This document shows positions 1-62,300 of a stretch of DNA of 64,000 bases, in pieces. The DNA is from Erythrocercus mccallii (lineage: Eukaryota > Chordata > Aves > Passeriformes > Dicruridae): assembly GCA_013397435.1 (NCBI GenBank), contig VZRG01000527.1, forward strand, positions 384,157-448,156, read 5' to 3'. Under the pieces are notes generated by a model. It did no database searches. It was not told where the DNA came from and saw nothing but the letters and a program-made list of their open reading frames with translations. The position numbers and the translations under genes were made by a program. Each line of letters begins with the position of its first letter. The first letter of the stretch is position 1.

Positions 1-3000
1 CTTAGGGAATTCAAACACCTTCAGTGTGTCAATAGGAAAGGAGGTGGAATTTTCCATGGTTTTGACTTAGGTGTCTACACTTTGCCTAAACTACACTTTT
101 ACACTCTCTGTTTTGACACTAATGCCTAAGTTCAGGAAAAGTCTGTGAAGAAACAGTTGTTCTCCTACCAATGGGCTGCTATTTTAACTCCTACATGGAC
201 AGAAAATTGACAGCCTGATATCCATGCTGTTGAAATTAAGGTTGACACTATGTGCTTCCCTGTTCCACAATGAGATTGGAACTTCACTGCCTCATAAAAG
301 CAATGAACAGGTAAGATTAGGCTGGTGGAAGATGAAAATTCACTGGTAGAAGCAATCAAGAAACATTATACACAATCTTTGAGCAGAAGGAACATCACTT
401 TGGTTTGCAACTGAAAGACTTGGTTAGCTGTTCAGCCAGCACCTGACAATCATGTAGCTGCATTAGCTAGCATGGGGTCTCTCAGCTCCAGCTGGTCAGG
501 AGCTTGCAAAACTACTGTCCATTACACTTATTATCTCCTGATTATTGTATTTACAAGATGCTCTCTCCAGGGCCCCCGTGGACAAGCTGCTGCAGAACCA
601 CGGAATGCAGCAATTGTACTGGGAAGTCTCCTAGTGTAAACATACGCCTTGGGCACTCAAGAATCTGCACTGGCAAGCTGTTAGTTTTCACCTACAATTA
701 CTAAAATGGCTTGGAATCTGCCTATCTGAATGACACTACTCTCCCCAGGTGATCAGACTGTCACAGTGGCACTCAGAGGATGAGCTCAAGCTGTTGCCTT
801 ACCAGTTTAAGAAAGGGCAGGTACCTGCTTGGAATGATTTTGCTGAAAAGGGCTGCAAGTTTTGATATATTTTACCTTAGCTTGAATAGAAAAGTAAAAT
901 TCTCCACAATCCCTTGACTTTTACAAATACCTCATAAAATCTAACAAAACTTTTGTAGTGACGTGGTAAAGAGCAGCAGTGGTAAAGAGGAGGCATGAAA
1001 ACAGTATCTGTGAGTTGGGCAGATTGCTGTTTATCTACATTTCTCTAGTCAATAGTTAGTCTGTAAATAAAAAGAATACCACTGGATTATGCACCCAAAT
1101 TGGTGAAATTGAAGGCCTGAATCTTTTTGTAGTATTTGAGGGAGAATAGGTAAGGAAGAAAAAAGAGAGCATTGACAGAAATAGTTCTAATTAATGGTAA
1201 GACTTGCTCTGGCAAAGAGATTTTACATTTAAGAGTGGGACACAAGAGCCCTCCACATCTTTATTAACAAAAGAACTCGTCATCTACTATTTCCAAACAA
1301 TCTGCCCACAGCATACAGATCAAACACTCAAACTATCAACAATGAGAAAAAAAAATTAGCTTGAGCTTAATTTGGTTCAATTTTTTCCTTTGTAAATCAC
1401 CACACATCTTAGCCTGATATTCATTTTGCCTACAGCTCTCTACCTAATTTACATTCACGTGCCAATATACCTGCTATCAGATTTGCTCACACCATTTCCT
1501 TGTAGACCCCAAGAGCTGAGCACAGAAGGTTAATGTTGGTAGTTTAATGCCTTGAGAAGGGGAATTAAAAACTGTTCTCCTGGCATCAAATTAACCCCAG
1601 CTTGTTTGAATATAAAGTATATAGCAAGGGGTGTATCCCTTGATCCTTATCAGATGGGTGAAATATGCCCACATGTATAGAGACTGAGATTAGCATGAAT
1701 TTACATAAACCAATACGGCCCTGTGTGGAAGCGTGGGCTGTATGAGGGAATATAAGCACTCACACACTGCCCACAGGCAATTGCTATTCAGTAGGAACAG
1801 TCACATTCCTGCTGTATGATCCATGAACAGCAGAGGAACTGATGTGTTTTGGAACAGACTGACTTTTGAAAATAGCTGAGGTCTAGATAATGGAGTCAAA
1901 GAGATTGAGGGTATGAATTTACTGAGTTCAGATAATAATTATTTCATTAATAAAGCCATATCCTGGCTGTATGTCCTGCTTCACCACCTCCAGAAGTTCA
2001 GAAGAATGAGGTCCCATCTGTGGATTTCTGGAAGCTCTGCTAATCCAAGAGATTTGAACACTCTCAGAGCAGGACAAAGTGACCTGGCCTTTGGACTTTG
2101 GGCTTTGACACACAAAGCACTAAGAAAATTCTTCTGATCTTTTTCCACAGTGGGAGAATCTTCATAGGATTTCCTTGCTGAGCTGAAGGGGCTGTTAGAT
2201 TCTTAAGTCAAATCTGGAGCTCACTCTTAGGAATAAACCAGCACCAGCCCTATAAACTTAATGAGCTCTAACTTGCTGTTTTCTTCTGCAAAATTTTATT
2301 GCTCCACACAAAACTTTGTTTCAAAGAAAATTAAGTTTTTCTGCATCCACAAGAGAAGGAGGAAAAAAGAGGGATGTCCTGGTGCCACTTTGTGCTATGG
2401 CCTTTCCTTCCCACTCCTGCCTGGGCAGACCAGACAGGGAACAGGAACTAAAAGGCCACCCTGTGCAGGTATGGCTGTATTTGATGGTTTCACAGTAACA
2501 AAATACAGCCTTCTCACACCTCCACACATGCATTAGCCCAGTCAGCTAAATATTTTGCTCTGAAAATTCGGGGAGAGCTCCCTGCACACAACCTAAGGAC
2601 ACGAACCACTCCCTGTCATCAGTGGTTCTCTCAGGTTAATTACCTCCTTTAACATAGCAGCTCTAAGATTTTCAGGATTTTATAAACAATGCCTCTCTCC
2701 TTATCTATTGAAGTTCCAATCTAGCCTCTCATCACTGTACTTTCTGGGCTGTAATTGTAACACTATTACTGGTTATTGCTCCTCTATGAAGTAAAGTAAT
2801 CTTGACTGCACCAGTTAATCAATACTTGGACCAACGAACTGAGCCTGTTCTCTGAGCTAGGATAGTAATTGTAATTATGATGTGATCAGCTGGCAAAGTG
2901 TGGTTACCAACACTGGCATCTGACAGAGAAGTGTAGTTTTAAATATCTGCCTGAAGACTCTGGTTTCACAGAGACAGTATTTCTTTAAGTCTAGTTTACC

Positions 3001-6000
3001 ACTTGTCAGAAATCATTAGCTTTAGCTGAGCACTTACCATCCTTCTGAGGAATGACAAGTGAGAGTCTAGTGGGCTGGCTCTTGAGATTCCTTGTTGGCA
3101 CCACTGTCCATCTGTCCAAGAGCACTGAGCAGAAGGCATCGCATTTGCAGTGAGGTCACAGGGCATCAAAGAGAAAAGCATCAGAAGGCAGAGTGGAGGC
3201 AGACCAAAGAAAACTGTCATTTATTACAAGTTCTGAACACTTTGAGGCATCTGGTAGTCAATATGGGTTAGTGACATTATGTTTGCTCTGTTATCTGCAT
3301 GACAACTACACATGCAGCTTCTTAGAACACAGTGCAAGCAATTGAGACATAGGAGACGATGGAAAAATCTTCTCAGAAAATAATCTGGCCTCTTTTTATT
3401 TTACATGTACATACATACACACAGTGAAAAAATATATTGCCTAGCTAAGGAGCCACACCAAGATTAATTAGGGCAAATGGCAATTTAAACACTGGAGGGA
3501 AAGAGGGCAGTGAAATATCAGCTTGCTTGTTTGTTTTAGTCTTCTAAAAAGACCAAAATGGATAGTTTTTGTTTAGGATTTTACATGTCTCAGAACTGTG
3601 AAATGTCCAACAATGAAGCACTTAGGCAAAAGTGTGAAAGTAAATGTACTGGTATCTTACCAAACAACATTTTCACAAATCTATAGGAAAGAAAGGCCCT
3701 TTTTGCAGTACCAAAGATGATGGTATTTTTTGAAAAAGAAACACAAGTCACCTTGCACCATGCTCCAGGCAACTGAAAATAAGGTTGCTAGAGGGAATCA
3801 CAGGAAGCAAGTGCTGTCTACATCAGCTTTTGAGGTGAGAGTGCCAGGGAGGCTGGAAGTGGAGCAGTCACTCTCTTGAACTTGCTGATGCTGAAAAGGG
3901 AAGTTTTTTGTTTGCACCAGTTGCTTACCAAGAGAGGGGAAACTTTTCCAAGTTTGTGATTTCTGCCCTTTATACCACACCCAGTAGAAAGCCAAAACAG
4001 GAATTTAAGGGAATGCAGAGAAATCTCCTGTAGTTCCTAAGTCACAGCAATGGTTTTGTGCAAATTCTGCCCAGACAGCTTCAGAGCCACCATAATATAT
4101 GCTTCTTAGCTCAAAGAGTTACTGCCAAGAGCTACCACAGATTTCTTTGGGCAGATTTCTCCTGCTCCTCCAGATACATGATTTATTTCAGAGCTAACAA
4201 AATAGCTGATTTCACTTAAATTCAGACAGCTGCCAAGGTTTGCCTGGAACTTGATAAAGTCAGAAAGATATGGATTGAGAGCCAACCAACTGAATGGAGG
4301 CATGAAGTAATGTTACATTTGCAGGAACTGTACCCAGGACTAATTTTACAGAGAAAAGCACTCACAGGTTACATTCATTTTCACCCTGTAGTAAACATAT
4401 AATTTAAATTTGTCCCTGTTGCCCCATATTCACTCCTATGATTCAAGGAGAGTGCTGCATTTCTCTGTTTTACAGGGAGCAGATTAATTGCACCGGTGCT
4501 CATCTCATCCATGGAGCCAGCACTGTTGGCTTGCCCAGCAAACCCAGGCCCAGAGCAGTGCTTCCAGAAAGGGCAGCAGAAAACTCACACAGAGACTCAG
4601 CTGACATTTAACCCAGCACCTCTCTCCTCCAGTGCCATTGAGGGAGCCCTGGAACTGAGGATACTCCTCTTGTGCATAAACACTGGTACTCATAGCTTAG
4701 GACTTGCAAGGAATTTTTAAGGAGTTATGAGGATTTTTTAATGAGGGGTTTTTTTCCCCTTGATAGGCTAGGATTAGGGAACTCTTCTGCTATTGATGAT
4801 CTTAAATTACTCTCCCCTACCAAAGTCATACAGGACTGTCTGCCCTTTTCTGTTACAATCCCCCATTAACCCCTCATTTTTCCCCAAAAAAGCAGATATT
4901 TTCTCCCTGCTATGCAGAGCTCCCTCCTGAGTCTGCAGGAACAATGCACAAAATGCTAGTATGAAATTCCTGCTCTTTAGGGGCTCTGAAGCCACTGGTG
5001 GATGCCATTCCCAACAAAGGCAACTGCCCATGGCTACCCAACCTACCTCCTCAGCCAGATCCGACTTCAGCACCCACGTTTGCTGCTGCTGCCATCAATT
5101 TAAGTGGCTCTCAGACTACCAGCATTTTTAGCATCAACTTTCTACTCATATTTTTTGCTAAGCAAAAGCCATAGACTCAAGTTTCCTCATGAAGTGACAA
5201 TCTCATCACCATCTGGCAGAAGGGGCTGCAACAGGTAATTGCTGCTACTGACTTCTAATTTTTTTCTATTTTACCTATGCAATTTTAAATAAGACTCCTA
5301 AATCCTCAAATGTTCATCTCGTAATCCTTATTAATAGCTTTCATATCCATTTTTATAGCCATTATCTTTTTTTCACCAACCCATTGACACTCAGTGATTT
5401 TAAAAGCTCTACTGAATTTGTACTTTGGGACTTATAAAATATATTTGTCCAGAATCTCCTTCCAAATAGCCTTGATAAACACTGATGTATCAAAAATAAT
5501 CAAACTTAACAAGTAGCTAATTGTGCTCTTCTGGGAGGCTGTTCCATTCAAACATACATCCCCATATGCAAGGGATGTGTGCAGTCAGGGCTGGCTCACA
5601 AACATTTTGAGATTAAAAACTAAAACTCCTCGTAGTCCAAGTGATTTCTATTCTCAATAAAACTGGGGTTAAAGGCAGAAAAATGTCATCCTGTCTTGTA
5701 AAGCAGCTTAGCACATTTACTAAATGCCTCTGGGAGAAGCATCCCTTTTTCACCAGAGTTTTATGTGACCAATTCAGCTGTAACAGTTCTGGCTACTTTA
5801 CTATCGACAATTTGACAAGTGGACTCAAACGAGAAATGTTTTGTGATTTCCTTTCACAAACCTAGATGGGGGAAACATTAAATAGAAATGGAAAACTGAG
5901 TTCCATTGGCATTTTTCTTTTGGACCTATTTTCCCTGGGAATTTAACTTTATTTTTAGAGGAATGTTCCAATAGACAGCAGGAAAGATAACACTTGCTTC

Positions 6001-9000
6001 ATTTCCCTTCCCTCTAGCCTTAAACATTCAGGATTTATACAGTTATTTTTATTCTTTTTAGATCCTGCAGCCTTGCCTGCTTATAAAGTGTGAGAGGTAG
6101 ACAGATAATTGTACTATTTCACTAGTAAACAGGGAGCTGAACATGAAACTGAGCTCAGAATTGGAAACCCTGTCAAAGCGTTGGTGAATCATTGTATGAA
6201 ATAAATTGTTCACTTTCTGTTCAGTCCATTAGCTACAAGGATGGAAAGAATTGCTCTCACAACGCATAATGCTGCAATTTCCTATATTCACTTAGCACTT
6301 CCCCTTTCCCTTCTGCAAATCAGAGACATTACATTTGAGGTTTAATTCCCTGCCTCTAACCATGTTTTCATTCCTAACTTTGACAGACCAAACTATCACT
6401 CGGTGAAAATGCATCAGCTTTTACACAGCGTTCATGAATACAGTGCTCTTCCTCCTCACTGGAAATAAGGTAGTGGCAAGAAAACAGAGATTAAATAGAG
6501 ATTCCTATGCCTGTCCAGTTGCAAACAGACTATCCTTTGTTTCTCCTGAGCTTTTTGAGAGATGGTGTAACAAAACTGAATCCACGTGAACCCCACATCA
6601 CCTGTATGCCAGATTTTGTGCTGACATTGTGATGAGAAAATCACTACTTGCCTATAGGCACCACACAGGTGCCCATGCCCTTTCTTTATAGGGTGTCACT
6701 GGCTTTTTTAACAGTCCCAAGTGTTAGGATTCCAAGGCAATTGCTTATTTAAAGCAATTCTGCCTTTGAAATGGGGCAAGGGGGATTCTATTGCCACCAC
6801 TGAGCACTTTGAGTACCCTGGTGGGCTTCACTCCAGCAGTGGGGCTGGGCATTCCATCTCAGAGCTCTGCACTACCACACTGTACTCCCACATGGAGCTG
6901 CATGAGGCTGCCCACCTCCGCACTGCCATGTCCCACTGGGAAAATGCCCTGGGGGGCACAGCAGGGACAGCTCACCCAGCCCTTCAGATCCACTGTGTGC
7001 TACTACTGGCCTCAGAGAAGACAAGGGACAGCTGAGAATGATGCCCTACAGAGCACTTGCCCAAGGAGTGCAGTGGGAGGGAGGCATGGAAGGATGTTGC
7101 TGGTGGGCCTCTATTTTGTTGGGTTTTTTTTAAAGCATCCGCCAGGTATGAGATGATTTGAAAAGGAGAGCTATGGAATAAAATTCTTGGCACTTCCTGA
7201 CTTCTCTCTACTACCTTCCCTGTACATATGACAGCATGTGTTAAATGATCTCTCTACAGAGACAGCCACAGACAAAGCCTGAGGAGTTACTCTGTACAAA
7301 CAAGTCACAGAAGACAAACAGTGGCCTTCTGAGGCCTCAGGAGCAGCTCGGAGCAGGAACTCTTCTCTGGGATTCAGACAGCTTTGTGAGTTCTGCCTGT
7401 GTCAATTAGCACAGGCTGAGTCTCCCCTTGAATGCATTAACTGTGCTGACCAGCACTGGGAAAGAGCAGAGAATGAGATCTCAAAAAACAGCAGACCGTG
7501 TTGCCTCTTCACCTTCTGCACAGAGCATTTTTATTCTGGAGATGGTATTTTCTTTTTTAAAATGTCTGCAAATGAAGTAAGGCTTTACATGCTTGACTTA
7601 CAGCTCTAGGTCCTGTTTCAGCAGACATGGATCAGTCTCAGAAAACACTGGCTGGATTGAGACCTGCAGGTAAAATGTAGCCTTTCATTCTAGGAACTAC
7701 GGAATCTATTTTGAGCTAATTCTAATTCGGTTCTAACTGAACTGACTGGCGCTGGCACTAAAACGTCTCTTGGAACATGTGCTGGCTTTGCAGCAGCTGA
7801 GATTTTGACTCCCTGGTTCCCATCTGATCAGAGACACGTGCTTTTTCATAATTCCACCTTCAAGTGATTTAGCAGGGGTAATCATTAAAAGGGAACTCAA
7901 CCAAATAGATCCTCCTGAGAAATTCTGCTAGAGTGGCAAATCCACTGTGTGTATAACCTTAAACTCATTTACCATTAACTGACCTTATTCACATCTCTGA
8001 GGTTTGCAATTCACTGCAAGGAGGATGGTGAGGGAGGGTAGCACTAGGCATACCCATCAATTGTAAAGCCCTGGGAAATGGCAGCATCACATCTTCAGCA
8101 TTACTCTACTTTCATGTAAAGTAGCAAGACTGGGTGGGGTGTTTGGTGAAACTAAAAAAGCTCAAGGCAGGAAATACTAAGAGCATCAACCATTCCATAA
8201 TTAATATAGCTCGTTAAAATTCTTATCAAAAAATAAAAATAATACCATATTTTTATGGTATTAAATACCTTTAATACCAAAGGTTTTCTAGGAAATAAAA
8301 GTGATTTTATTTGTGTCATGCTGGTCCCAAATCACCTACATTTTCTGCTGTGGAAAAACAGGGCTGTTGGGCTCTAGAGTGTTTTATTGCGTCTCTGTTA
8401 TCAGGATTGTATTCACACAGGAGCTCACACAGGAGCCAGTGATGTAGGTGTATTTGGGTTGTGTTTCAGGTCATGTGCCAGTTTAACATGGACTGAAATC
8501 TACCTCCTGCTGCTTCACAAACTCAGCTCTTTACATCCAAAGATGGAGTGTGGCAACGGTAGCTTCTTCTCCATTTTTTCTGGACATTTGAGATTTCTGA
8601 CTACATTTGAAAAAATGTCCACCACAATATCCATCACCCACTTGCATCTTAAAGTATGGGATTATATAACTCATTTCACACTCATTCCACCCTCTGGGCC
8701 AAATTCCAAGTAGATGGCAGCACGTATTTTCAGTCTTACCTTCTCAGCTGTTGGCAAAGAAATACGAATTCTTACTCCAAGGTGCTGGAGGGCCTTTTTA
8801 AACTAAACATAGTTGTTTTAAATAGACACTACTAAATTCTGATTATTTTGTGCCTACTTACCTTTTCTTGAGGACCACATACAAAATACAACAACAGAGG
8901 TTTCACAGAGCATTTCAATTGAGGAGAATATTGTTTAGCCTTTGAGCTCATTTAAGTAACAGGAAATTACCAGTAAGAATGCCAAGGACATCTCTACAGC

Positions 9001-12000
9001 CTTTGGTATGACAGCTGGAGGTACTGATTTCTAATAACTTATTTCCTGATATATATATTTTAATAGTCAATAATTTCTAGTATAACCAGAACTTTTCTCT
9101 TAGAGTCTCAAACACACTTTGAAGCCCATAAGAGGAATTTGTCATTGTTGTCCAGCTCTTCACTGAGAAGGCAAGAATCTGAAGATTCAGAGCTGAAGTG
9201 ACTGATACCACAGAGCATAACCTTTATATAATTATAGCAGAATTACTCCCTTCACAAATGATTTGGAAATATGATCATGGGTCCTACTGAGATAGAAGGA
9301 AAGCTGTCATATTTCTAAAAAGACACAGACTGTTCTGATATAACAAGAAGAAAAGTTTCCAGCTTGGGAAAGCTGATTTCTTAAGTAGAGGAGCATTGCA
9401 CTGATCCTTACCTAGCTCTTAATTAGACACTAGGCTGGACAGGAGGTGCAGTCCCCAAAATCCCTGGGAAGCTACAGTAGGAGCCTAAACCAAAGTTCCC
9501 TTCTGGACTACACGAGTGGGTTTCTTTTCCTTGGAAATCAGGGGAGTTAGGGAGAACAGCATGCTCTGTGCCCAGATTTCACCAAGACACAAGGCCAATG
9601 TATGGCTGGAGCACTTAAGTTCAGCAGCTTGGAAGAGCTCCAAGTTCTCTAGAGTGTTCCAAGGGAGCACAGTCTTCCTGACAACTAAAATGCAGGCACA
9701 GACAGAATTAAATACAAATTTCTATTTTGCTTATGAAGTTGAGCAGCTTTAAACCTTGTTTGTAAAAACTACAAATGCTGATTGCTCACTCTTGGTCTTC
9801 TGCCTCTGGGCAGCTGTAACTAGCAAGTGAGTCATACAGAGAGCTCTCCCAAATGGCCGATGAACTTGAAATAGAGCACCAGAGTCAGCATATATGGCTA
9901 ACTCTGACCATGGATCCTATTCATTCCCTAAGGAAAGACAGAGAGATGAAGAACCACTCTTTAGGGTTGGTCAAAGACTAAAGGAGGAGGCAGAGGTGCA
10001 GGTGACATATAAATGCTCCACAGCGATGGCTGTTAACACTACTGCTCTTATGAGCTCTCTGAAGCCTTTTGCAGGCTGGGACTTCAAGACATTGTGTGGC
10101 CTCTCCTCTAGTCTCAAGATGGCACTGACTGTGCCAGTTTCTCTCCTGAGAGAAAGCAGCCTAAACTCTTCTCTTGAAAAATTATGGAGGCTCTGCAGAC
10201 TCCCAAGGCAATCTGTCCCCCACATTTCACTGTTATGTAACTTAATGCTCCTTTCCTGCAATTTAAGTCCATTAGGTCTTGAAGCTGGAGAACAACTCCC
10301 TTCCATTTTGCAGCTATTTCTATGTGTTTGAAAAAGGCTATCGCCTCTCCCCTCAGTCTCCTCTACTCCAAACTGCAATCACAGCCTCCCAGTTCATCAC
10401 ACAGAAGCCAAGCTGCTGCTGGCTGGTGATAGCTTTCAGCAACTGCTGACTGGACTGGATTTGTACCAGCAGCCTGTAGGTGAAAGCCTTCAGCGTCTTT
10501 AGGTCTCTGAGCCAGGCTGTCCTTTCAAAGACGAGAAAACTTTTTTCCGTACTCCATTACAATGCATCAGTAAATACATATTACGGTACAGTAAATTTCT
10601 GGAATTTTCTCCATCACATTAGGATATCCTAATAAGAGAAAAGGAAAAGACACCTTATTTCATGGAAGTGCATTTTAGGGCCAAACTTAAAATAGGATTC
10701 CCAACAGGTCTTGAAAAGTGGAGAGGGAAAACCCAATATGTTATGTTAACACCTTCCTCATTCCACCCCCTCTACCAAGCAAATTAAATTAAATGCATGA
10801 ACCATGTCTAGGTTTGCAAATAAAACTTGGTATTTGTATTTGCTGCCATGTCTCAGAGTGTTGTTTTTCATTTTAGGGTTTGCATGGTAGTAAACACTGC
10901 AATGCCTTACATTCATTAAGCTCGGGCCCATTTACTCTGTGCAGGCAAAGCAAGCACATATATCTCAGACCCATAAAGCATCAGTTCAGAATTACACAGG
11001 AAATAAATGAGACTAAGCCAGAAGTTCAATTTCCAGAGTCCAGCTCACTAAAGCTAAACAAGTACCATATATAAATATGGCCTATTCCAAATAAAATGTT
11101 AGTGTAATTTGATAACTGTCAATAATTCCCTCATTATGCCTAAATGAGCTTGTCATCCAAGGAGATTGTTGCATGGCTGATCTTAATTTGCTAATAAAAA
11201 CCACAGAGAAGAATTTCAGCTAAACTGAAACTATGTGATTCATAAAAGTGCAACAGTGCACTTTTTAAAGCATTCCTTCCCAGTCCTGGCTCTTGACTGG
11301 CTGAAGCCCAAAGCCAGTTTACTCTGCAGCCTGTAAAACAGCAGCTTTGTTATGTAAGAACAATAAGTGATTGTCTCTCTAAATCACTATTATTCCTTAG
11401 CCCATTATAGTTAATTTCTTTTTAATCATGTTCTATAATAGAAATAAAATCATTGGATTAAGCATATATCTAGCAGCGGGAGCCCATTATCCTTTGACAA
11501 TGTTCTGTGTCACTGACATTATATCTTCACTGTAGACAGTTTCCTTGCCATCATTAGTCCTAGAATGACTTGGATTTCAAGGGTTTCTCCCTAATCCATA
11601 ATGAGATTTACTTGCTAACAGCACAAAACAAAACAAAGATATGCTTCTATTGTTTTATTGCTATGAAATTCTTATTTTAAGCTATTCAGAAAAGTCAAGT
11701 ATAAATCCAGATATAAGTATTTAAAGTTTTCTGCATAATTCTGATTCAAGGGAAAGCCTTGGTAACTTTGTAAGCTTTGAATCTTTGTTGCTTATTGTGG
11801 CTATATTTTACTTAAGCAAGCAACAATACCTTGCCAGTTTTTGAACCAAGTAAGAGCTACAATTTCTTGCACAATGATTTTTCAGACTGGTTAAAGCAAA
11901 TCTCAGTACAGTCCATTTTCTCCAGAAAGGGCTACAAGGGGTTCATCATATTCCATGGAAAGAAAGAGGGAGAAACTTTCCTGCTGAGGATGCCAGCAAT

Positions 12001-13483
12001 TTCTCTGCAGTAAGTGCTAGCCAACAGTCAGCACTAACGTTGGAAGGTTAAAAACTCCTCCAGCATGCTGATCCCCATGGGATAACTCAACAGCTCTTCA
12101 TTTGTACCAACAGCAGTCACAGTTGAATCTAAAACTAGATTTTTCCACACCCTATTAACAGCAGCATTAGAATGCAGCAGGGACTATCCACAGGAAAAAA
12201 AAAAAAGCCTTTTCTGTTATCTCACAGTTATCTTTGAGGAGGTGGCAGATATCCCTGTGAAAATTATCCATATAAATTGCCTCTTATTTAAGAATATGAT
12301 GGTACTATCAAGTGGTGCCTTTTTTTATGCTGAAATTGCTAGCAATACTTAAGAGTCTTTGCACGACTCTTTCAGCTGGGAGAGCAGCTTCAATAGATAC
12401 CTATTTTCCATATATGTAGACAAGCTGTGACACTTTCACCCTTATTGACATGATCTGCATAAGACGTGGTTTCCATTAAGAAGGGTCCACACAATATAGT
12501 CAACTCTCCATTATCTTGGCTAATAGGAGAATAGAATAACCCAGATAAAGGAAAGACATGCATAATTATTACTTCTAGATAAGAGCCAGCTCAAATATTT
12601 CCGCACTGTGCTCCCCAGACAGAGCTTGTACTTCTGTCAGAGCTTGCCAGCTTAGAGTTTATTAAGTCAGGCATTACCTGCATCCATCTGATACAAGCAA
12701 GGCATTGGGTATTTCTATGATTTAATCACTCCACAAATATCCTAGTAACTGAAAATCATCTCAGCTGTAATTAAATAACAACTTCCATATTCACCCTTTT
12801 ATATGTTCTGGTACTGGCACAGTGTAGACCCAGTCAAGCATGGCCAAGTCAAGGTTGAATGTGAAATAATGAGGAAAGGCAAACTATGCCTGAAACACAA
12901 GAGGAATAAGTTCAAGACACAAGAGAGTGCAGAAGACATGCAAGGATGTAGAAGGACTTTGGATTCACATGTAACAACGAAATTAAAACAAGTGCTTCCT
13001 CTCTTATTTCCAGATAGCACTCTCAGAGGAAGCACTCTCAGGGCTGTCACAGGTAACACGTGTGAACTACAACTACCTTTCTACATGAATTGTCAGAGGT
13101 TTCTTTTTTTTTTACTGTATTGCTATTGCTCAGCCACATTGGACATGTGTCAGTTGTGGGTTCTCATAATGTAATCTTCACAGACCTTTTAGTATCTATA
13201 TGTATCCTTCCTGATCTCTGATACCTACTGGTATGTAAACTGTATTGTTCAGAGACTTTAGGCTCAGTAACAGATATGGACAAAATGGTGTCTTTACCAC
13301 TAGAGAAAGAAATAATGTTTTCTTACAAAGAGAATTAAAATGTTGCAAACAACTTTTTCTGGATTCGTATAGAAAGGAAGGGATAATGAAGAAATAACTT
13401 CAGACCTAATGAAATCAGCAACACCATTTCTTAAACATTGAATTGAATCATTTTATGGAAACCAGACTGTTACCAGGAAAGTT
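1..13483. other. Downstream flank of TPH2; no gene recognised
   Basis: This is AT-rich sequence with short, overlapping, unconvincing ORFs on both strands and no recognisable exons, RNA genes or tail-bearing CR1 copies. The part nearest 13483 may belong to a longer TPH2 3' UTR. Small structures include an inverted repeat at 8240-8263, a short duplicated CACACAGGAGC around 8414-8435, and a homeodomain-motif-rich block at 11100-11620. In human the next gene in this direction is TRHDE, at some distance; no part of it was recognised here. Confidence 0.6.
8240..8263. repeat. Perfect 10-bp inverted repeat with 4-nt loop
   Basis: The arms at 8240-8249 and 8254-8263 are exact complements (TAATACCATA and its reverse complement), with a TTTT loop. 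A second small inverted pair, ACCTTT/AAAGGT, follows directly at about 8267-8284 and reuses the AATACC word. No coding or RNA-gene context is seen. Confidence 0.7.
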
Positions 13484-13489
13484 TTTAAT
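13484..13489 (-). terminator. Candidate polyadenylation signal ATTAAA for TPH2
   Basis: ATTAAA on the minus strand lies about 250 nt after the stop codon and is the first common poly(A) hexamer variant I noticed downstream. Others lie further on: ATTAAA near 12721 and canonical AATAAA at 12658-12663 and 11654-11659. Which one is used cannot be told from sequence alone. Confidence 0.3.
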
Positions 13490-13738
13490 GGTATACTTGT
13501 ACATGACATTGCGCTGATGAAGAATTGATGATAATATTCTGCCACATTCCATGTTTCATTTACAAATTAGCATTGCCTTGGTTTGTCTGCACATTACAGT
13601 TAGACAGAGCTACACAATGATGCAAGCCACAGGCCAAGCTGTAAAGGGAGAACTGATGGCTCTGATAAATTAACCATCTTTTATGATGTAACTGGCTACA
13701 GAAAGAGCAACTGACAGCAAATCACAGTGCCAAACATA

Positions 13739-61503
<47,765 letters not shown>

Positions 61504-61697
61504 CTACAAATGCATAAAAAGCACAATCATTTCAGATGAAAACAGGCATTTCCCAAAAGAGAAGTTTTTGTTTAAAAATAGCTGAACAGAACTCCTCCTG
61601 GCTTAATTTGAAAGAAAAGATCTTGTGTTTACTTGAAAACAGAATCACAGGTTAAAGGTAGCTGCTAAAGATGATTGTATAAGAGACCAGTCCATAC

Positions 61698-61756
61698 CAA
61701 ACAAAACAAAACAAACTCAAAAAAAACCCACCAAAACAAACAAACAAAAAAAACCC
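61698..61756. repeat. A/C-rich low-complexity tract, (AAAAC)n-like
   Basis: Irregular repeats of AAAAC, CAAA and A-runs form a simple tract about 200 bp upstream of exon 2. Confidence 0.85.
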
Positions 61757-62084
61757 TAAGGAAAAGCATAAATGGGATACAAATATGATGCCATTATTTG
61801 GGCAATGCAAAGCAATTGGAGACAGTCTAAATTACTGGTAAAGCCTGCAGATCAGTTATTGTAACCTGAATATTTCTGCAAAATCATCAGGATGCTATTC
61901 TAACTTGAAGCAGTCAATTTATGAAGATGTGCACTGGTCTGTATTTTTGTATGAACCATTATTACACTTAAAGCCAAAACTTTATATTCTCTGTTGTAGT
62001 ACAATTAATGTTATCATGTTTCCTGAGAAAATAAAACTTCTGTTGATTATACAAACAAGAACAGAAATATTTAGACTGCAACAC

Positions 62085-62300
62085 AGAACATCAAGTTGGA
62101 AGAGACCTCAAGGATCATCTGGTCCAACTTTTATTGACAAAAGCGTGGTCTAGACAAGGTGACCCAGCATCTTGTCCAGCCAAATCTTAAAATTGTCCAG
62201 TGCTGGGGAATCCATTGCTTCTCTCAGGAGATTACTCCAGTGGCTGATTGTTCTCATTGCAAAAAACTTTGCATCCCACAGAAGTTGAGTTAGCTGAGGT
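62085..62300 (-). mobile_element. Short CR1 3' fragment
   Basis: The plus strand reads CATCAAGTTGGAAGAGACCT, then CAAGGATCATCTGGTCCAAC and CCAGCATCTTGTCCAGCC, the reverse complement of a CR1 3' UTR. The element is therefore on the minus strand, sense to TPH2. Only about 200 bp remain. Confidence 0.8.

Noticed and set aside
6721..7193. Overlapping ORFs of 104, 121 and 69 codons
   Set aside because: Overlapping frames on both strands with low-complexity composition and no homology recognised.
9894..10378. 145-codon plus-strand and 135-codon minus-strand ORFs over the same bases
   Set aside because: They overlap in opposite directions, have no recognisable domain, a weak start context and no sign of exon structure. 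They are probably chance ORFs in a GC-richer patch.
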